64,000 bases of DNA from Natronospira proteinivora. GTDB lineage: Bacteria; Pseudomonadota; Gammaproteobacteria; Natronospirales; Natronospiraceae. The translations under genes were made by a program, and so were the position numbers. Position 1 is the stretch's first letter. Every line of letters starts with the position of its first letter. The stretch spans positions 62,001 through 126,000 of the forward strand of contig NZ_JALJYF010000002.1 of NCBI RefSeq assembly GCF_024170465.1. Reading direction: 5' to 3'. A model generated the notes under the pieces. It made no database searches and was not told where the DNA came from. It worked only from the letters and a program-made list of their open reading frames with translations. Below, piece after piece: positions 28,894-38,900 of this stretch.

Positions 28894-31479
28894 ATGACTG
28901 TTGATTCCCCCGCCAAGGCCGACATTCACCAGGCAAGACTGCTGGTTGCAGCTGCCCTCATACTGCTTTTTGTTTCAGGTTTTGCCGCCCTGGTGTATCA
29001 GGTGTTGTGGCTGCGGGAGCTGGGGCTGCTGTTTGGGGCCACCGCCCAGGCGGCGGCCACCACCATTGCCGTGTTCTTTGCCGGCATCGCCGCCGGGGGC
29101 TGGTTCTGGGGGCGGCTGGCGTCACGCTTTGAGCGCCCGCTTTTGGTCTTCGGGCTGCTGGAGCTGGGGGTGGCGGCCACCGCGCTTTTGCATTTCGTGC
29201 TGGTGGATGCCTACCACGCCCTCTACCCGGCCATTTACGCCATTGCCGGGGATCACCTGGGGCTCAACACCTTATTTAAGGGCATGCTGGCCTTTACCGT
29301 GCTGTTTCCGCCCGCCTTTTTGATGGGCGGGACCCTGCCCATGATGGGCCAGCACCTGATCCGCCAACCCCAGGACCTGGGCCGGACCGGTTCGCTCCTC
29401 TATGCCCTCAACACTCTGGGCGGGGCCAGCGGGGCCTTTGCCGCGGCCTTTGTCCTGCCCCTGGCGCTGGGCTTTGTGGGGGCCTATCTGCTGGCCATCG
29501 GCCTGGACCTACTGGTGGGGGTGGCGGCCATTGCCCTGGTGCTCAGCTTGGGACAGCTGCCGGCGCCTGCCTCCACCCAGGCCCCGACTGACAGTAGCAA
29601 GACCGCCCCCTCCGCAAGCGCCGCATTGGCGCCAATAAAAAGCGGTTTCCGGCGGGGGCTGGTGTGGTGGCTGGCCTTCCTTTCCGGCTTTCTCACCCTG
29701 GCGGTGGAAGTGCTGTGGACGCGGATGTTCGCCCAGGTACTGCAGAACTCCGTCTATACCTATGCGGTGGTGTTGATCCTGTTTTTGGGGGCCCTGGCGA
29801 TCGGGGCGTCTGTCGCCAACCGCTTGGCGGCCCGGCGCCTGAACCCGGTGGCGGTCACCGCCGGGCTGCTGGCACTGTCGGGGGTAGCACTGGCCACCAC
29901 GCCGTTCAGCTTCCACGCCGTTACCGGCGGACTGGCCTATATGGGTCAGGACGGGGGCTTTGTTCGCTACATCATCAGCGTGTTTGCCCATGCCGGGGCG
30001 GTGATGCTCATCCCCGCCATCCTGCTGGGTGCGCTTTTCCCCTTCCTGCTGCGGGCCCTGGAGCGGGATGACGTGGTGCCGGGCAAGGCCATCGGGCGCC
30101 TGGTGGCGGCCAATACCGTGGGCGCCATCCTGGGTTCCCTGGTAGCCGGCTTCGGCCTGCTGAGCCTGATCGGGCTATGGCCGAGCATTCTTTTGATGGC
30201 CGGCGGATACCTGGTTTTGGCGGTGGTCACCATTGGCCTGCATCCGCTACGTCATCGCCTGGCCTGGGCGGTTGCCTGTGCCAGCCTCATGGTGCCCTTG
30301 CTGGTACTGGATACCGGCCAGCTCAACCGCCTGCAGCTGGCCCCCGGCGAGCGGGTCATTGAGCTGGTGGAAGGGGCCCATGCCACGGCGGCCGCCACGG
30401 AGCGGGACGGCCACCGACTGATCCGGGTGAATAATTTCTACCGCCTGGGCGGCACCGGGGCCCTGGACTCAGAGCGAAACCAGGCCCGCATCCCCCTGCT
30501 GGTGCATCCCGACCCCGAATCGGTCTTCTTCCTTGGTCTGGGCACCGGGATTACCGCCGGGGCGGCGGGAGATTTCCCGGTGGAAGTGATCACCATTTGC
30601 GAACTGCTGCCGGAAGTGATTCAACTGGCAGAGCGCCACTTCAATGAACCGGCCCGGGGCCTGTTTGACGACGAGCGGGTACGGATCCGGGCCGAGGACG
30701 GTCGAAACTGCCTGGCCGGCAGCCGCCGGCAACACGATGTGATCATCAGCGACCTGTTCACCCCCTGGCGGGCCGGCACCGGCAATCTCTACACCGTCGA
30801 GCACTATGAGATCGTCAAGTCGCGACTGGCCGAGAACGGGGTCTTCGCTCAGTGGCTACCCCTTTATCAACTGTCACGGGAAGAGTTCGAAACCATTGCC
30901 CGCACGATCAACTCGGTTTTCCCGCAAGTCGTGCTCTGGCGGGGCGATATGTACCCCAAGGGGCCCATCGTGGCACTCATTGCCTATGGCGAAGAGACCA
31001 CCTTGCCCTTGGAGGCAGTCCAGGCCAATACCCAGGCCATGGCTGCCCCCGGCACCGACCCGGACGCCACCCTGGCCGCGCTGTTGCGCTTTTATATCGG
31101 CAATATCGGGGAAAGCGGATTGATGGAGGACGGCCCCGTCAATACCGACAACCGGCCGATCATTGAGTACGGCGCTCCCCGGACCCAGCGAGGCGAGGAT
31201 GAATGGTTCGTGGGCATGGAACTGGCCCGTTTCTACGAGGCCCTCGCCAATGCCCTGCCACCGGCGCAAGACCCCTACCTGAACGGCTTAAACGAGGCCC
31301 AGCGGGGTTATGTCACCGCCGGACTCAGCTATTACCGCTACATGGTGTTGCTGAGCGAGGGCCATGAACAGGCCGCCCAGGTTTTCCTGGAAGACTTCCT
31401 GGAACGCACCCCCTTCGATTTCGCTCCCGACCCGGCCAGTGACGATAACGCACCCACCGGTTGGGAGGCTGGGCGTTAG
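28894..31479 (+). CDS. polytopic membrane protein fused to a spermidine-synthase-like domain
   Basis: 861 residues. The first 480 or so carry many hydrophobic helices (LLVAAALILLFVSGFAALVYQVLWLREL, GTLPMMGQHLI, LYALNTLGGASGAFAAAF). The part from about 495 to 720 is a Rossmann methyltransferase-like fold of the SpeE type: FFLGLGTGITAGAAGDFPVEVITICELLPEV, then RIRAEDGRNCL and DVIISDLFTPWRAGTGNLYTVEHYE. This is the fused MFS/spermidine-synthase family. Whether it makes polyamines is not established. A C-terminal 130-residue tail is helical. It lies between copA and purC and is probably a separate unit. Confidence 0.85.
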   Translation: MTVDSPAKADIHQARLLVAAALILLFVSGFAALVYQVLWLRELGLLFGATAQAAATTIAVFFAGIAAGGWFWGRLASRFERPLLVFGLLELGVAATALLHFVLVDAYHALYPAIYAIAGDHLGLNTLFKGMLAFTVLFPPAFLMGGTLPMMGQHLIRQPQDLGRTGSLLYALNTLGGASGAFAAAFVLPLALGFVGAYLLAIGLDLLVGVAAIALVLSLGQLPAPASTQAPTDSSKTAPSASAALAPIKSGFRRGLVWWLAFLSGFLTLAVEVLWTRMFAQVLQNSVYTYAVVLILFLGALAIGASVANRLAARRLNPVAVTAGLLALSGVALATTPFSFHAVTGGLAYMGQDGGFVRYIISVFAHAGAVMLIPAILLGALFPFLLRALERDDVVPGKAIGRLVAANTVGAILGSLVAGFGLLSLIGLWPSILLMAGGYLVLAVVTIGLHPLRHRLAWAVACASLMVPLLVLDTGQLNRLQLAPGERVIELVEGAHATAAATERDGHRLIRVNNFYRLGGTGALDSERNQARIPLLVHPDPESVFFLGLGTGITAGAAGDFPVEVITICELLPEVIQLAERHFNEPARGLFDDERVRIRAEDGRNCLAGSRRQHDVIISDLFTPWRAGTGNLYTVEHYEIVKSRLAENGVFAQWLPLYQLSREEFETIARTINSVFPQVVLWRGDMYPKGPIVALIAYGEETTLPLEAVQANTQAMAAPGTDPDATLAALLRFYIGNIGESGLMEDGPVNTDNRPIIEYGAPRTQRGEDEWFVGMELARFYEALANALPPAQDPYLNGLNEAQRGYVTAGLSYYRYMVLLSEGHEQAAQVFLEDFLERTPFDFAPDPASDDNAPTGWEAGR

Positions 31480-31638
31480 TTAGTTTCAGACTGGATGCCC
31501 AAAGACATCAAGACATTGCGCTGCGCCTCAGCCCCTTTGCGAGAGCACATTCGCGCGGGGCTCGACTGGACAGAATCCGGCGGCTCCCCCAAGATACGCC
31601 CCTTGCCAAGGCATTCATTCAATCAGCGAGGAAGGGCC

Positions 31639-32532
31639 ATGAGCAGCGGGGACAATGCGCTGTATTCCGCCGACATCAAGAGTCTCGAGAAGATCCACAG
31701 CGGCAAGGTCCGGGACCTGTATGCCGTGGATGAGCACCACCTGCTGGTGGTGGCCTCGGATCGCCTGTCGGCCTTTGACGTGGTCCTGCCCGACCCCATT
31801 CCGGGCAAGGGCGAGGTGCTGACCGCCATCTCCAACTTCTGGTTTGCCCGCACCACCGGCATCGTGCCCAATCATATTGCCGATATGACCCTGGAACAGG
31901 CCCTTCCCGACGAGGTCGAACGGGCCCGGGTAGCCAGCCGGGCCATGGTGGTCAAGCGCCTTAAACCGCTGCCCATTGAGGCCATTGTCCGGGGCTATTT
32001 GATCGGTTCAGGCTGGAAGGACTATCAGCAAAGCGGCAGCGTCTGCGGCATCAGCCTGCCCCAGGGCCTCAAACAGGCCGATATCCTGCCCCAGCCCCTG
32101 TTCACCCCTTCCACCAAGGCGGCCGTGGGCGACCATGATGAAAACATCGGCTTTGATGAAGTCGAGCGTCTGCTGGGTGAAAAACTGGCCCAAGAAGTGA
32201 AGGAAGTCAGCATCGCCCTTTACACCTATGCGGTCAAACATGCCGAATCCCGGGGCCTGATTATCGCCGATACCAAATTCGAATTCGGCCTGGACGAAAA
32301 TAACCGACTGCACCTGATCGATGAGGCTCTGACACCGGACTCGTCCCGTTTCTGGCCCGCCAGTGAATATGCCCCGGGCATGAGCCCGCCCAGCTTCGAC
32401 AAGCAGTTCGTACGGGATTACCTGGAAACCCTGGACTGGGACAAGACAGACCCGGGCCCCAAACTGCCGGCGGATATTATCCGCAAGACCGCGGAAAAGT
32501 ACCGCGAAGCCCAGAGATTATTAACAGAATAA
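31639..32532 (+). CDS. purC: phosphoribosylaminoimidazole-succinocarboxamide synthase
   Basis: SAICAR synthetase of purine synthesis, 297 residues, the long (fungal/proteobacterial) form. Landmarks: [13 protein letters not shown] near the N-terminus, [62 protein letters not shown] and [13 protein letters not shown]. Start at 31639, behind GAGGAAGG; the longer opening upstream lies over dispersed repeat sequence and is rejected. Confidence 0.96.
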   Translation: MSSGDNALYSADIKSLEKIHSGKVRDLYAVDEHHLLVVASDRLSAFDVVLPDPIPGKGEVLTAISNFWFARTTGIVPNHIADMTLEQALPDEVERARVASRAMVVKRLKPLPIEAIVRGYLIGSGWKDYQQSGSVCGISLPQGLKQADILPQPLFTPSTKAAVGDHDENIGFDEVERLLGEKLAQEVKEVSIALYTYAVKHAESRGLIIADTKFEFGLDENNRLHLIDEALTPDSSRFWPASEYAPGMSPPSFDKQFVRDYLETLDWDKTDPGPKLPADIIRKTAEKYREAQRLLTE

Positions 32533-32598
32533 TCATCCCCCTTTCCCACGGCTGAGGGGCGCAGCAACCGACATCTTGATCCGCCCGGGGAGACGATC

Positions 32599-33333
32599 TT
32601 GAATAATGCCGGCAAGGGCATTCTGGGCAGTTTGCTGAGCAGCACCCGCGATTTGCTGCCCATTGTCGCGGTGGTGGCCTTTTTTCAGCTGATTGTCATC
32701 GGTAGCCCCCTGCCCGATTTGCTGGCCCTCCTCCAGGGCATGTTGTTCGTCATCATTGGACTGACTCTCTTCGTGCATGGCCTGGAAACCGGCCTCTTTC
32801 CCATCGGCGAATCCATGGCCAAAGCCTTTGCCAGCAAAGGCAGCGCATTTTGGCTGCTGGTGTTTGGTTTCTCCCTGGGTTTCGCAACCACGATTGCGGA
32901 GCCCGCATTGATTGCCATCGCCGGCGAGGCCGCCACGGTCGCCGCCGCAGAAGGCCGCATCGCTTCGGATCAAGCCGCCCAGGATGCCTGGGCGCTTGGA
33001 TTGCGCATCACGGTGGGGCTGGCAGTGGGATGTGCCATCCTGCTTGGGGTGCTGCGCATTCTGCTGGGTTGGCCACTGCATTATCTGATCATCGGTGGTT
33101 ACGGCCTGGTCATGGCCATGACCGGTTTCGCCCCGGAGGAAATCGTCGGCATTGCCTATGACGCGGGGGGTGTCACTACATCCACCATCACCGTGCCCCT
33201 GGTCACTGCTCTGGGGGTGGGACTCTCCATGGCCATTCGGGGACGAAATCCGGCCATCGACGGCTTCGGCCTGATCGCCTTTGCTTCCCTGACGCCGATG
33301 ATCTTCGTGATGATCTATGGGGTGCTTAGCTGA
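32599..33333 (+). CDS. DUF1538 membrane protein A
   Basis: 244 residues; TTG start at 32599 with GGGAG six bases upstream. About seven membrane helices; hallmark DUF1538 motifs [18 protein letters not shown] (glutamate in the membrane) and [20 protein letters not shown]. The family is thought to be a transporter, but the substrate is unknown. First gene of a four-gene run with overlapping ends (next start shares one base with its stop). Confidence 0.82.
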   Translation: MNNAGKGILGSLLSSTRDLLPIVAVVAFFQLIVIGSPLPDLLALLQGMLFVIIGLTLFVHGLETGLFPIGESMAKAFASKGSAFWLLVFGFSLGFATTIAEPALIAIAGEAATVAAAEGRIASDQAAQDAWALGLRITVGLAVGCAILLGVLRILLGWPLHYLIIGGYGLVMAMTGFAPEEIVGIAYDAGGVTTSTITVPLVTALGVGLSMAIRGRNPAIDGFGLIAFASLTPMIFVMIYGVLS

Positions 33334-34166
33334 TGGATACCACCCTGGCGGATTTCACACAGGCCTTTCAGCTCACCCTGTGGAGCACACTCAAGGATGT
33401 GGCCCCCATTCTGGCCGTTATCCTGGTGTTTCAATTCCTGGTGCTGCGCCGCCGCATCCCCAACCCCTGGCGAATGATCAAGGGCGGGCTGTACGTAATT
33501 GCCGGCCTGGTCTTCTTTCTCATGGGTCTGGAACAGGCCCTGTTCCCCTTGGGCCGCTCCATGGCGGAACAACTGACGGCACCTGAGTTTATTCAGGGGA
33601 GCGATGCACCCACCGACGTTATTGCCCATTGGAGTGATTACTACGCCGTCTACCTCTTCGCCTTCAGCATAGGGGCGGCGGCGGTCATGGTGGAGCCTGC
33701 CGTCATTGCGGTCGCCATGAAGGCCCATCAACTTTCCGGTGGCGCCATCCACGCGAATCGACTGAGAATCGCAATTGCCGTCGGGGTAGGTGTGGGCATT
33801 GCCATTGGCTCATTCCGCATCGTCACGGGCGGCTCCCTGCACTATTTCATTCTTGGCGCCTACTGCATTGTCATCATTCAGACCCTGTTTGCACCACGCC
33901 ACATGATTCCGCTGGCCTATGATTCTGGCGGGGTTTCCACTTCCACGGTCACGGTGCCCATCGTGGCCGCCCTGGGCCTGGGGCTTGCCAGCAGCCTGCC
34001 AGGCCGTAGCCCCTTGATCGATGGCTTTGGCATGATTGCCTTTGCCGTGATCTTCCCGGTTATCTCCGTTCTCGCTTTTGCCCAGATTGCCCATTGGCGG
34101 GGACGCTCACATGCGAAGGGAGACAGTCACGATGAAACTGAAACTAATCATCGCACTGGTGAATGA
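33333..34166 (+). CDS. DUF1538 membrane protein B
   Basis: 277 residues, paralogous to the preceding gene: SIGAAAVMVEPAVIAVAMKA and AYDSGGVSTSTVTVPIVAALG match the same motifs. Has an inserted hydrophilic loop (about 80-105) and a charged C-terminus with HAKGDSHDETETNH. The two halves probably form a heterodimeric membrane complex, because other organisms carry the two units fused (family knowledge, not shown here). Overlaps the PII-like gene by 35 bases. Confidence 0.82.
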   Translation: MDTTLADFTQAFQLTLWSTLKDVAPILAVILVFQFLVLRRRIPNPWRMIKGGLYVIAGLVFFLMGLEQALFPLGRSMAEQLTAPEFIQGSDAPTDVIAHWSDYYAVYLFAFSIGAAAVMVEPAVIAVAMKAHQLSGGAIHANRLRIAIAVGVGVGIAIGSFRIVTGGSLHYFILGAYCIVIIQTLFAPRHMIPLAYDSGGVSTSTVTVPIVAALGLGLASSLPGRSPLIDGFGMIAFAVIFPVISVLAFAQIAHWRGRSHAKGDSHDETETNHRTGE

Positions 34167-34497
34167 CAACCATACCGACCAGGTTTTGAACGCCGCCCGT
34201 GAAGCCGGTGCCACCGGCAGCACCGTTATTAATAATGCACGTGGCGAAGGACGACATCCTCGCAAGACCTTCTTCGGCCTGGAACTGACCGCCCAATGCG
34301 ATGTGCTGCTGTTTCTGGTGGAAGAGGGACTGGCCGAGAAGGTCATGAAAGCCGTTAATCGGGCCGGTCAGTTCGATACCCAGTCCGGGACCGGCATGGC
34401 CATCCAACTGGCCGTGGAACATGCCACGGGCCTGGACGGCCAATTGGAAGCCATGATGGCCCAACAGCACACACAGCAAAGGGATGATGCGCAATGA
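34132..34497 (+). CDS. PII-like signalling protein linked to DUF1538 transporters
   Basis: 121 residues beginning MKLKLIIALVNDNHTDQVLNAAREAGATGSTVI. Ferredoxin-like PII fold, with the T-loop region NNARGEGRHPRKTFFGLELTAQCDVLLFLVEE. It lacks the Tyr that is uridylylated in GlnB/GlnK, so it is unlikely to answer GlnD. By analogy to GlnK-AmtB it may gate the two DUF1538 proteins. Met at 34111 is an alternative start. Translationally coupled to both neighbours (35- and 4-base overlaps). Confidence 0.8.
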   Translation: MKLKLIIALVNDNHTDQVLNAAREAGATGSTVINNARGEGRHPRKTFFGLELTAQCDVLLFLVEEGLAEKVMKAVNRAGQFDTQSGTGMAIQLAVEHATGLDGQLEAMMAQQHTQQRDDAQ

Positions 34498-35552
34498 CGG
34501 CACTTGAACTGCGAGCAGGGTCCAAAGCCCTTGCCCGTGTTCGTGAGCATGGACTGAGGCCGGAGCAAGTAAAGTCGGTAACCGCCGCATCGGGCGGTCC
34601 CAAGTGGCTGATTCTCTCCGAATTCGACCGCTATTTCTTCGGCCAGTGGCTGGCCGATGCCCAGCAACCCATCACTCTGACGGGTTCTTCCATCGGCGCC
34701 TGGCGCATGGCCATTCAGGCCCAGGCCGATCCCCAGATGGCACTGGATCGTTTCCTGCACAGCTATGTGTATGAGCAACGCTATCCCCGGCGGCCCGGGC
34801 CGGCGGTCATCTCCGCCGAATGCCGACGCCTGCTGGACCTGGCCCTGGGGGATAACGGGGCCCGGGAGGCGGTGACCAATCCCCGCCGTCCCTTGCGCAT
34901 CATCACCTGCCGAATGAAGCCGGAGAAGCGGCTGTCCGGACCCGGACTGTATTCAAGATTGCTGGGCGCGGCACTGGCCAACCGACGGGATCGACGGCGC
35001 CTGGGGCGCTGGGTCCGCCGCAGCCTGTTCGAGACCCAAGCGGCGGCCGCCACCCTGGCCGCCCCCGATGATCTGCCCACGGAACGCTTTGAACTCACGG
35101 CCGAGAACCTGCGTCCCGCCCTGCTGGCCAGCGGTGCCATTCCCGGCATCATGGAAGTCATGCACGATATCCCCGGCGCCAAGGCCGGCACCTATCTGGA
35201 CGGCGGGATCACGGACTACCACCCGGCCCTGCCGGATGCGGTGGGCGACGGCATTCGCGTCTTTCCCCATTTCTATCCCGCCGCCATCCCCGGCTGGTTT
35301 GATAAATCCAGATGCGAGCGCCACAACCAACTGCCTGGCCTGGACAACACATTGATCATCGCCCCTTCACGGGAACTCGTGGCCAGCCTGCCCCACGGAA
35401 AGATCCCCGACCGCAAGGACTTTTACCGCTTCCATGACGCGGAACGCATAGCCTATTGGGAGCAAGTGGTCGATGCTTCCCGGCAAATGGGGGAAGCCTT
35501 CCTGGCGCTGGCCGAATCCGGCCAGGTGGCGGAACAGGTCAAGCCCCTCTGA
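34494..35552 (+). CDS. patatin-like phospholipase
   Basis: 352-residue cytosolic-looking protein. The patatin dyad is visible: nucleophile Ser66 in GSSIGAW and Asp in LDGGITDYHPALP (about 228). The N-terminal AASGGPKWLILSEFD is the oxyanion-type glycine segment. No signal peptide. Start overlaps the PII-like stop in ATGA, placing a lipid acyl hydrolase in the DUF1538 operon. Role there is unknown; it could be an unrelated rider or remodel lipid around the transporter. Confidence 0.85.
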   Translation: MTALELRAGSKALARVREHGLRPEQVKSVTAASGGPKWLILSEFDRYFFGQWLADAQQPITLTGSSIGAWRMAIQAQADPQMALDRFLHSYVYEQRYPRRPGPAVISAECRRLLDLALGDNGAREAVTNPRRPLRIITCRMKPEKRLSGPGLYSRLLGAALANRRDRRRLGRWVRRSLFETQAAAATLAAPDDLPTERFELTAENLRPALLASGAIPGIMEVMHDIPGAKAGTYLDGGITDYHPALPDAVGDGIRVFPHFYPAAIPGWFDKSRCERHNQLPGLDNTLIIAPSRELVASLPHGKIPDRKDFYRFHDAERIAYWEQVVDASRQMGEAFLALAESGQVAEQVKPL

Positions 35553-35594
35553 ACGGCTGCACGGGGACATGGCGCCGTCCATGGGCCCTCTCAT

Positions 35595-35942
35595 TTAGTG
35601 GGACTTGGATTTGTCAAAGTGGCGTTCCATGAGGGAGATGATGCCCATCTCGTCCAGGCTGTCCAGACGGGCTTCGCCAATGAACTCAAGATCCTCACCG
35701 CCGGGGGTACCGATGCCGATGCCTACACTGTCCGGCATGGAGTCCTTGAGGATGAACATCAAGCGTTGATTGGAACGCCGATCATCAATGCTCACCGCAT
35801 CCACGTCATCTCCCAGGCGACGCAGACTTTCATTGCTGGCACCCACCACCGTGAAGGCGTCCGAATGCTTGGCATTGAAGGCCTCGTTGGCGGCGGTGGC
35901 CTTGTCCACCAGGCTTTGCAAGCGTTCGCCGAACATACTCAT
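35595..35942 (-). CDS. small conserved-looking protein of unknown function
   Basis: 115 residues, acidic, no signal or membrane segment. Sequence MSMFGERLQSLVDKATAANE then VVGASNESLRRLGDDVDAVSIDD suggests a helix plus a small alpha/beta domain. It shares one base with the stop of the upstream S41 protease gene, so the two are translationally coupled. No family recognised. Converges on the patatin gene across 42 bases. Confidence 0.7.
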   Translation of the reverse strand: MSMFGERLQSLVDKATAANEAFNAKHSDAFTVVGASNESLRRLGDDVDAVSIDDRRSNQRLMFILKDSMPDSVGIGIGTPGGEDLEFIGEARLDSLDEMGIISLMERHFDKSKSH

Positions 35943-38900
35943 TATTCAAACCTCCGTTCCACACCCCGCCCCGGAGTACCCAGGGGCGGGATGGATTCGG
36001 CTTCGGGTTGCGTCACGGGTTGTTCTTCCAGGGTCTGGAGCAGTTCCTCAACCGCCCTTTGCAGCTGGGCATCCTCTCCCCGCCAAGTGGCGTGAGGCTT
36101 GTTCTCCACTTCGATGTCGGGGGCAATGCCGCGGCCCTCCACGATCCAGCGGCCATCCGGATCGAACACCGGCAGGGAGGCAGCGCGCATCAGACCCCGG
36201 TCCACCAGGCGGTTCTGGTCACTTAACCAGACACCGGCCCCGGCGGTTTGCTGGCCGATAAGCGGCCCGAGACCGAGGGATTTCACCCCGGCGGAGAAGG
36301 TCTCGCCATCGGAGTAGGTGAGCGGATCGATCAAGACCGCCAAGTGCCCACGGAAGGCGTTCTGCATGTTCCAGAACGGGGCCTGACCCGGCGGCTGCCA
36401 GAAGGACCAGGCCCGGCCCAGCAGCTTTTCAATGATCCAGGAATCGATATTGCCGCCCCGGTTGCGGCGCACATCGATAATGAGCCCGTCGCGGTCGATA
36501 TTGGCGTAGAACTCCCGGGCAAAATCGGCAATGTCGTTGGGGCCCATGGCGCGCAGATGCAGATAACCGATACGGCCGTCAGACATTTCCTCCACCGCAT
36601 TACGACGGCTTGTCACCCAGTCCCGGTAACGCAGGGCATCGTTCTCCCAGCCATGGACCGGCTTGACGATCACCGAGCCGGTCTCGCGGCCACGACGATA
36701 ATCCAGGCGAGTCTGCTCCCCCGCCTGCCAGGCCAGCAGCTGATGGATATGATCCACCTCCGTCACGGCACGGCCATTCACATGGGTGACCACATCGCCT
36801 TCACGTAAATTCACACCGGGCCGGGCCAGGGGAGAGCCCTGGCTGGGCAGTTCAGGATCGGTCTGGTAGATACGGCTGATCCGGGCACCCTCTTCCACGG
36901 GCTCAAAATCCGCCCCCAGGAAGGCCGGACGGGCGGACTCCGGATCATCCCGGTAATCACCGCCCCGTACCTGGGAATGCAGCACGCCCAGCTCGGCCAC
37001 CATCTGGCCCATTAGATCGTCCAGCTCGCGGCGATCGGCAATGCGGTCCACGAAGGGCTCGTATTTCTCCCGCACCGCTTCCCAATCGACGCCCCGCATC
37101 TCGGGATCAAAGAGAAAATCTCGCTGCATGCGCCAGGCATCGGCGAACATCTGCCGCCATTCCACGGCCGGTTGAACGGGCAGACGCCAGTTGCCGATAC
37201 GCACCCGGGCCTCTTCCAGATCACCCGGCATCTCACCACCGGCCGGCACGATAAAGAGCTCGCCATTGCGACGCACCATCAGTCGGTCCCGTTCCGCCGA
37301 GACCTGCAAAAGATCCAGATTCTCGCCAAAGGTCTCCAGGCGCGGGCGGTCCTTGCCGAAATCAATGGTATGAACCAGCGGACTACCCTCGGTGGGCCGG
37401 TCAATTAGAAAGAGTCGGTCGGCCCCCACCACCAGGTTGTCATAGTTACCGGGGTCCACCGGTACCTGGAACAGGCGCTCGGCCAGGCCATCCCAATCGA
37501 TGCCCGGAATATCATCGGTCTCGCCATGATCGGGACGCTCCTCGATCAGCTCATTGCGCGGCTGCAGAGGAAAGACGTTGCCCTCCTGCAGGCTGATGGC
37601 AAAGAGCTGGGCCCGGCGATCGAACATGGGGCCCATGTTGCGATCCCCCCAGGGAGAACCCGGCGTGGCTCGGAAGTGACGGTTGGAGAGGAAGTACAGC
37701 CAGCGACCATCGGGGCTGAAGGCTGGTGCATAACTTTCATAGCGATCACTGGTGAGGGTATGCAGCCCGCCCCGGCGGGTCTCATAAAGCAGGACCTGCA
37801 CCCGCTGCTGTTCACTGTCCGGCCGTACCAGTGCCAGGCCACTACCGTCCGGTGACCAGACCAGGTCCCGATAGCCCTGTCCTTCAGAATCATCAATCTG
37901 TTGATTACGGCCCCGGCGGGTGTCATAGAGGAACAGTCGTCCGTCCATGTCCTGGTGCGCCACGTAACGACCATCCGGGGAAATGCTCAGACCGGTACGC
38001 TGGGTCTGGGCATCGTCGGTGAGCTGCTCACCGTCACCACGGCCATCGGCCGGAAAACGCCAGAGTTCCACTTCATCACTGGCATCCACAAAGGCATAGA
38101 CCCACTGGCCGTCCGGGCCCAGCACCGCTTCCCGGGCACGGCTGGCCTCAGGCAGTTCGATTTCAATACGGCGCAACTCGCCGGTACCGACAATGGCCAG
38201 CCTGCCCCGGGCCGTCAGCGCCACCCGATCCCCCTCGGGGGCGAAATGGATCGAGTCCAGGTAATCCATGGGGCTGTCCAGCCAGCGTTCCCGGGCATGG
38301 GCGCGATCCGTGGACAAGCGAATATCAACTTTCAGGTCCTCGCCACTGACCGTGTCCAGCAGTCGAATGTCAGCGCCGTGTTGATAAACAATGCGTCCCT
38401 CATCTCCCATACTGGGGCGACGCACCTCAAAATTCTCATGTTCAGTCAGCGCCGTGAATTCACCGGACTCCGGATCCAGTCGGCCCAGGTTGTAGAGGCC
38501 ACTGACATCACTCAGCACAAAGAGATTCTCACCATCGCTCATGGGATGATTCAGGTTAGCATCGTGATCCAGTCCGATACGGTGGGCCTCTTCGTCGCCT
38601 TCAAGATTGAATGCCCAGAGCTGGGCCATGGCGCCACCTCGGTATTCGCGGGCATTGTCCGCCGTCACTGCCAGACCAAATCGGGTAAACACCAGTTGGG
38701 AGTCTTTCAGGAAAGCGCCTTCACGGGCATCTGCCAAGGGCAGCTCGCTGATCTCGAGGCTCTCAGGGTCAACCTGGTTCAACAGCCAGTACCAACTGGG
38801 CCCCACCCGATTGTTACTGGCGAAAAGAACCTTCCCTTCCGGCGTCCAGCCCTCCACCTGGACATGTCCCCCTTCCCAAGTAATCCGTTGCGGCTCCCCG

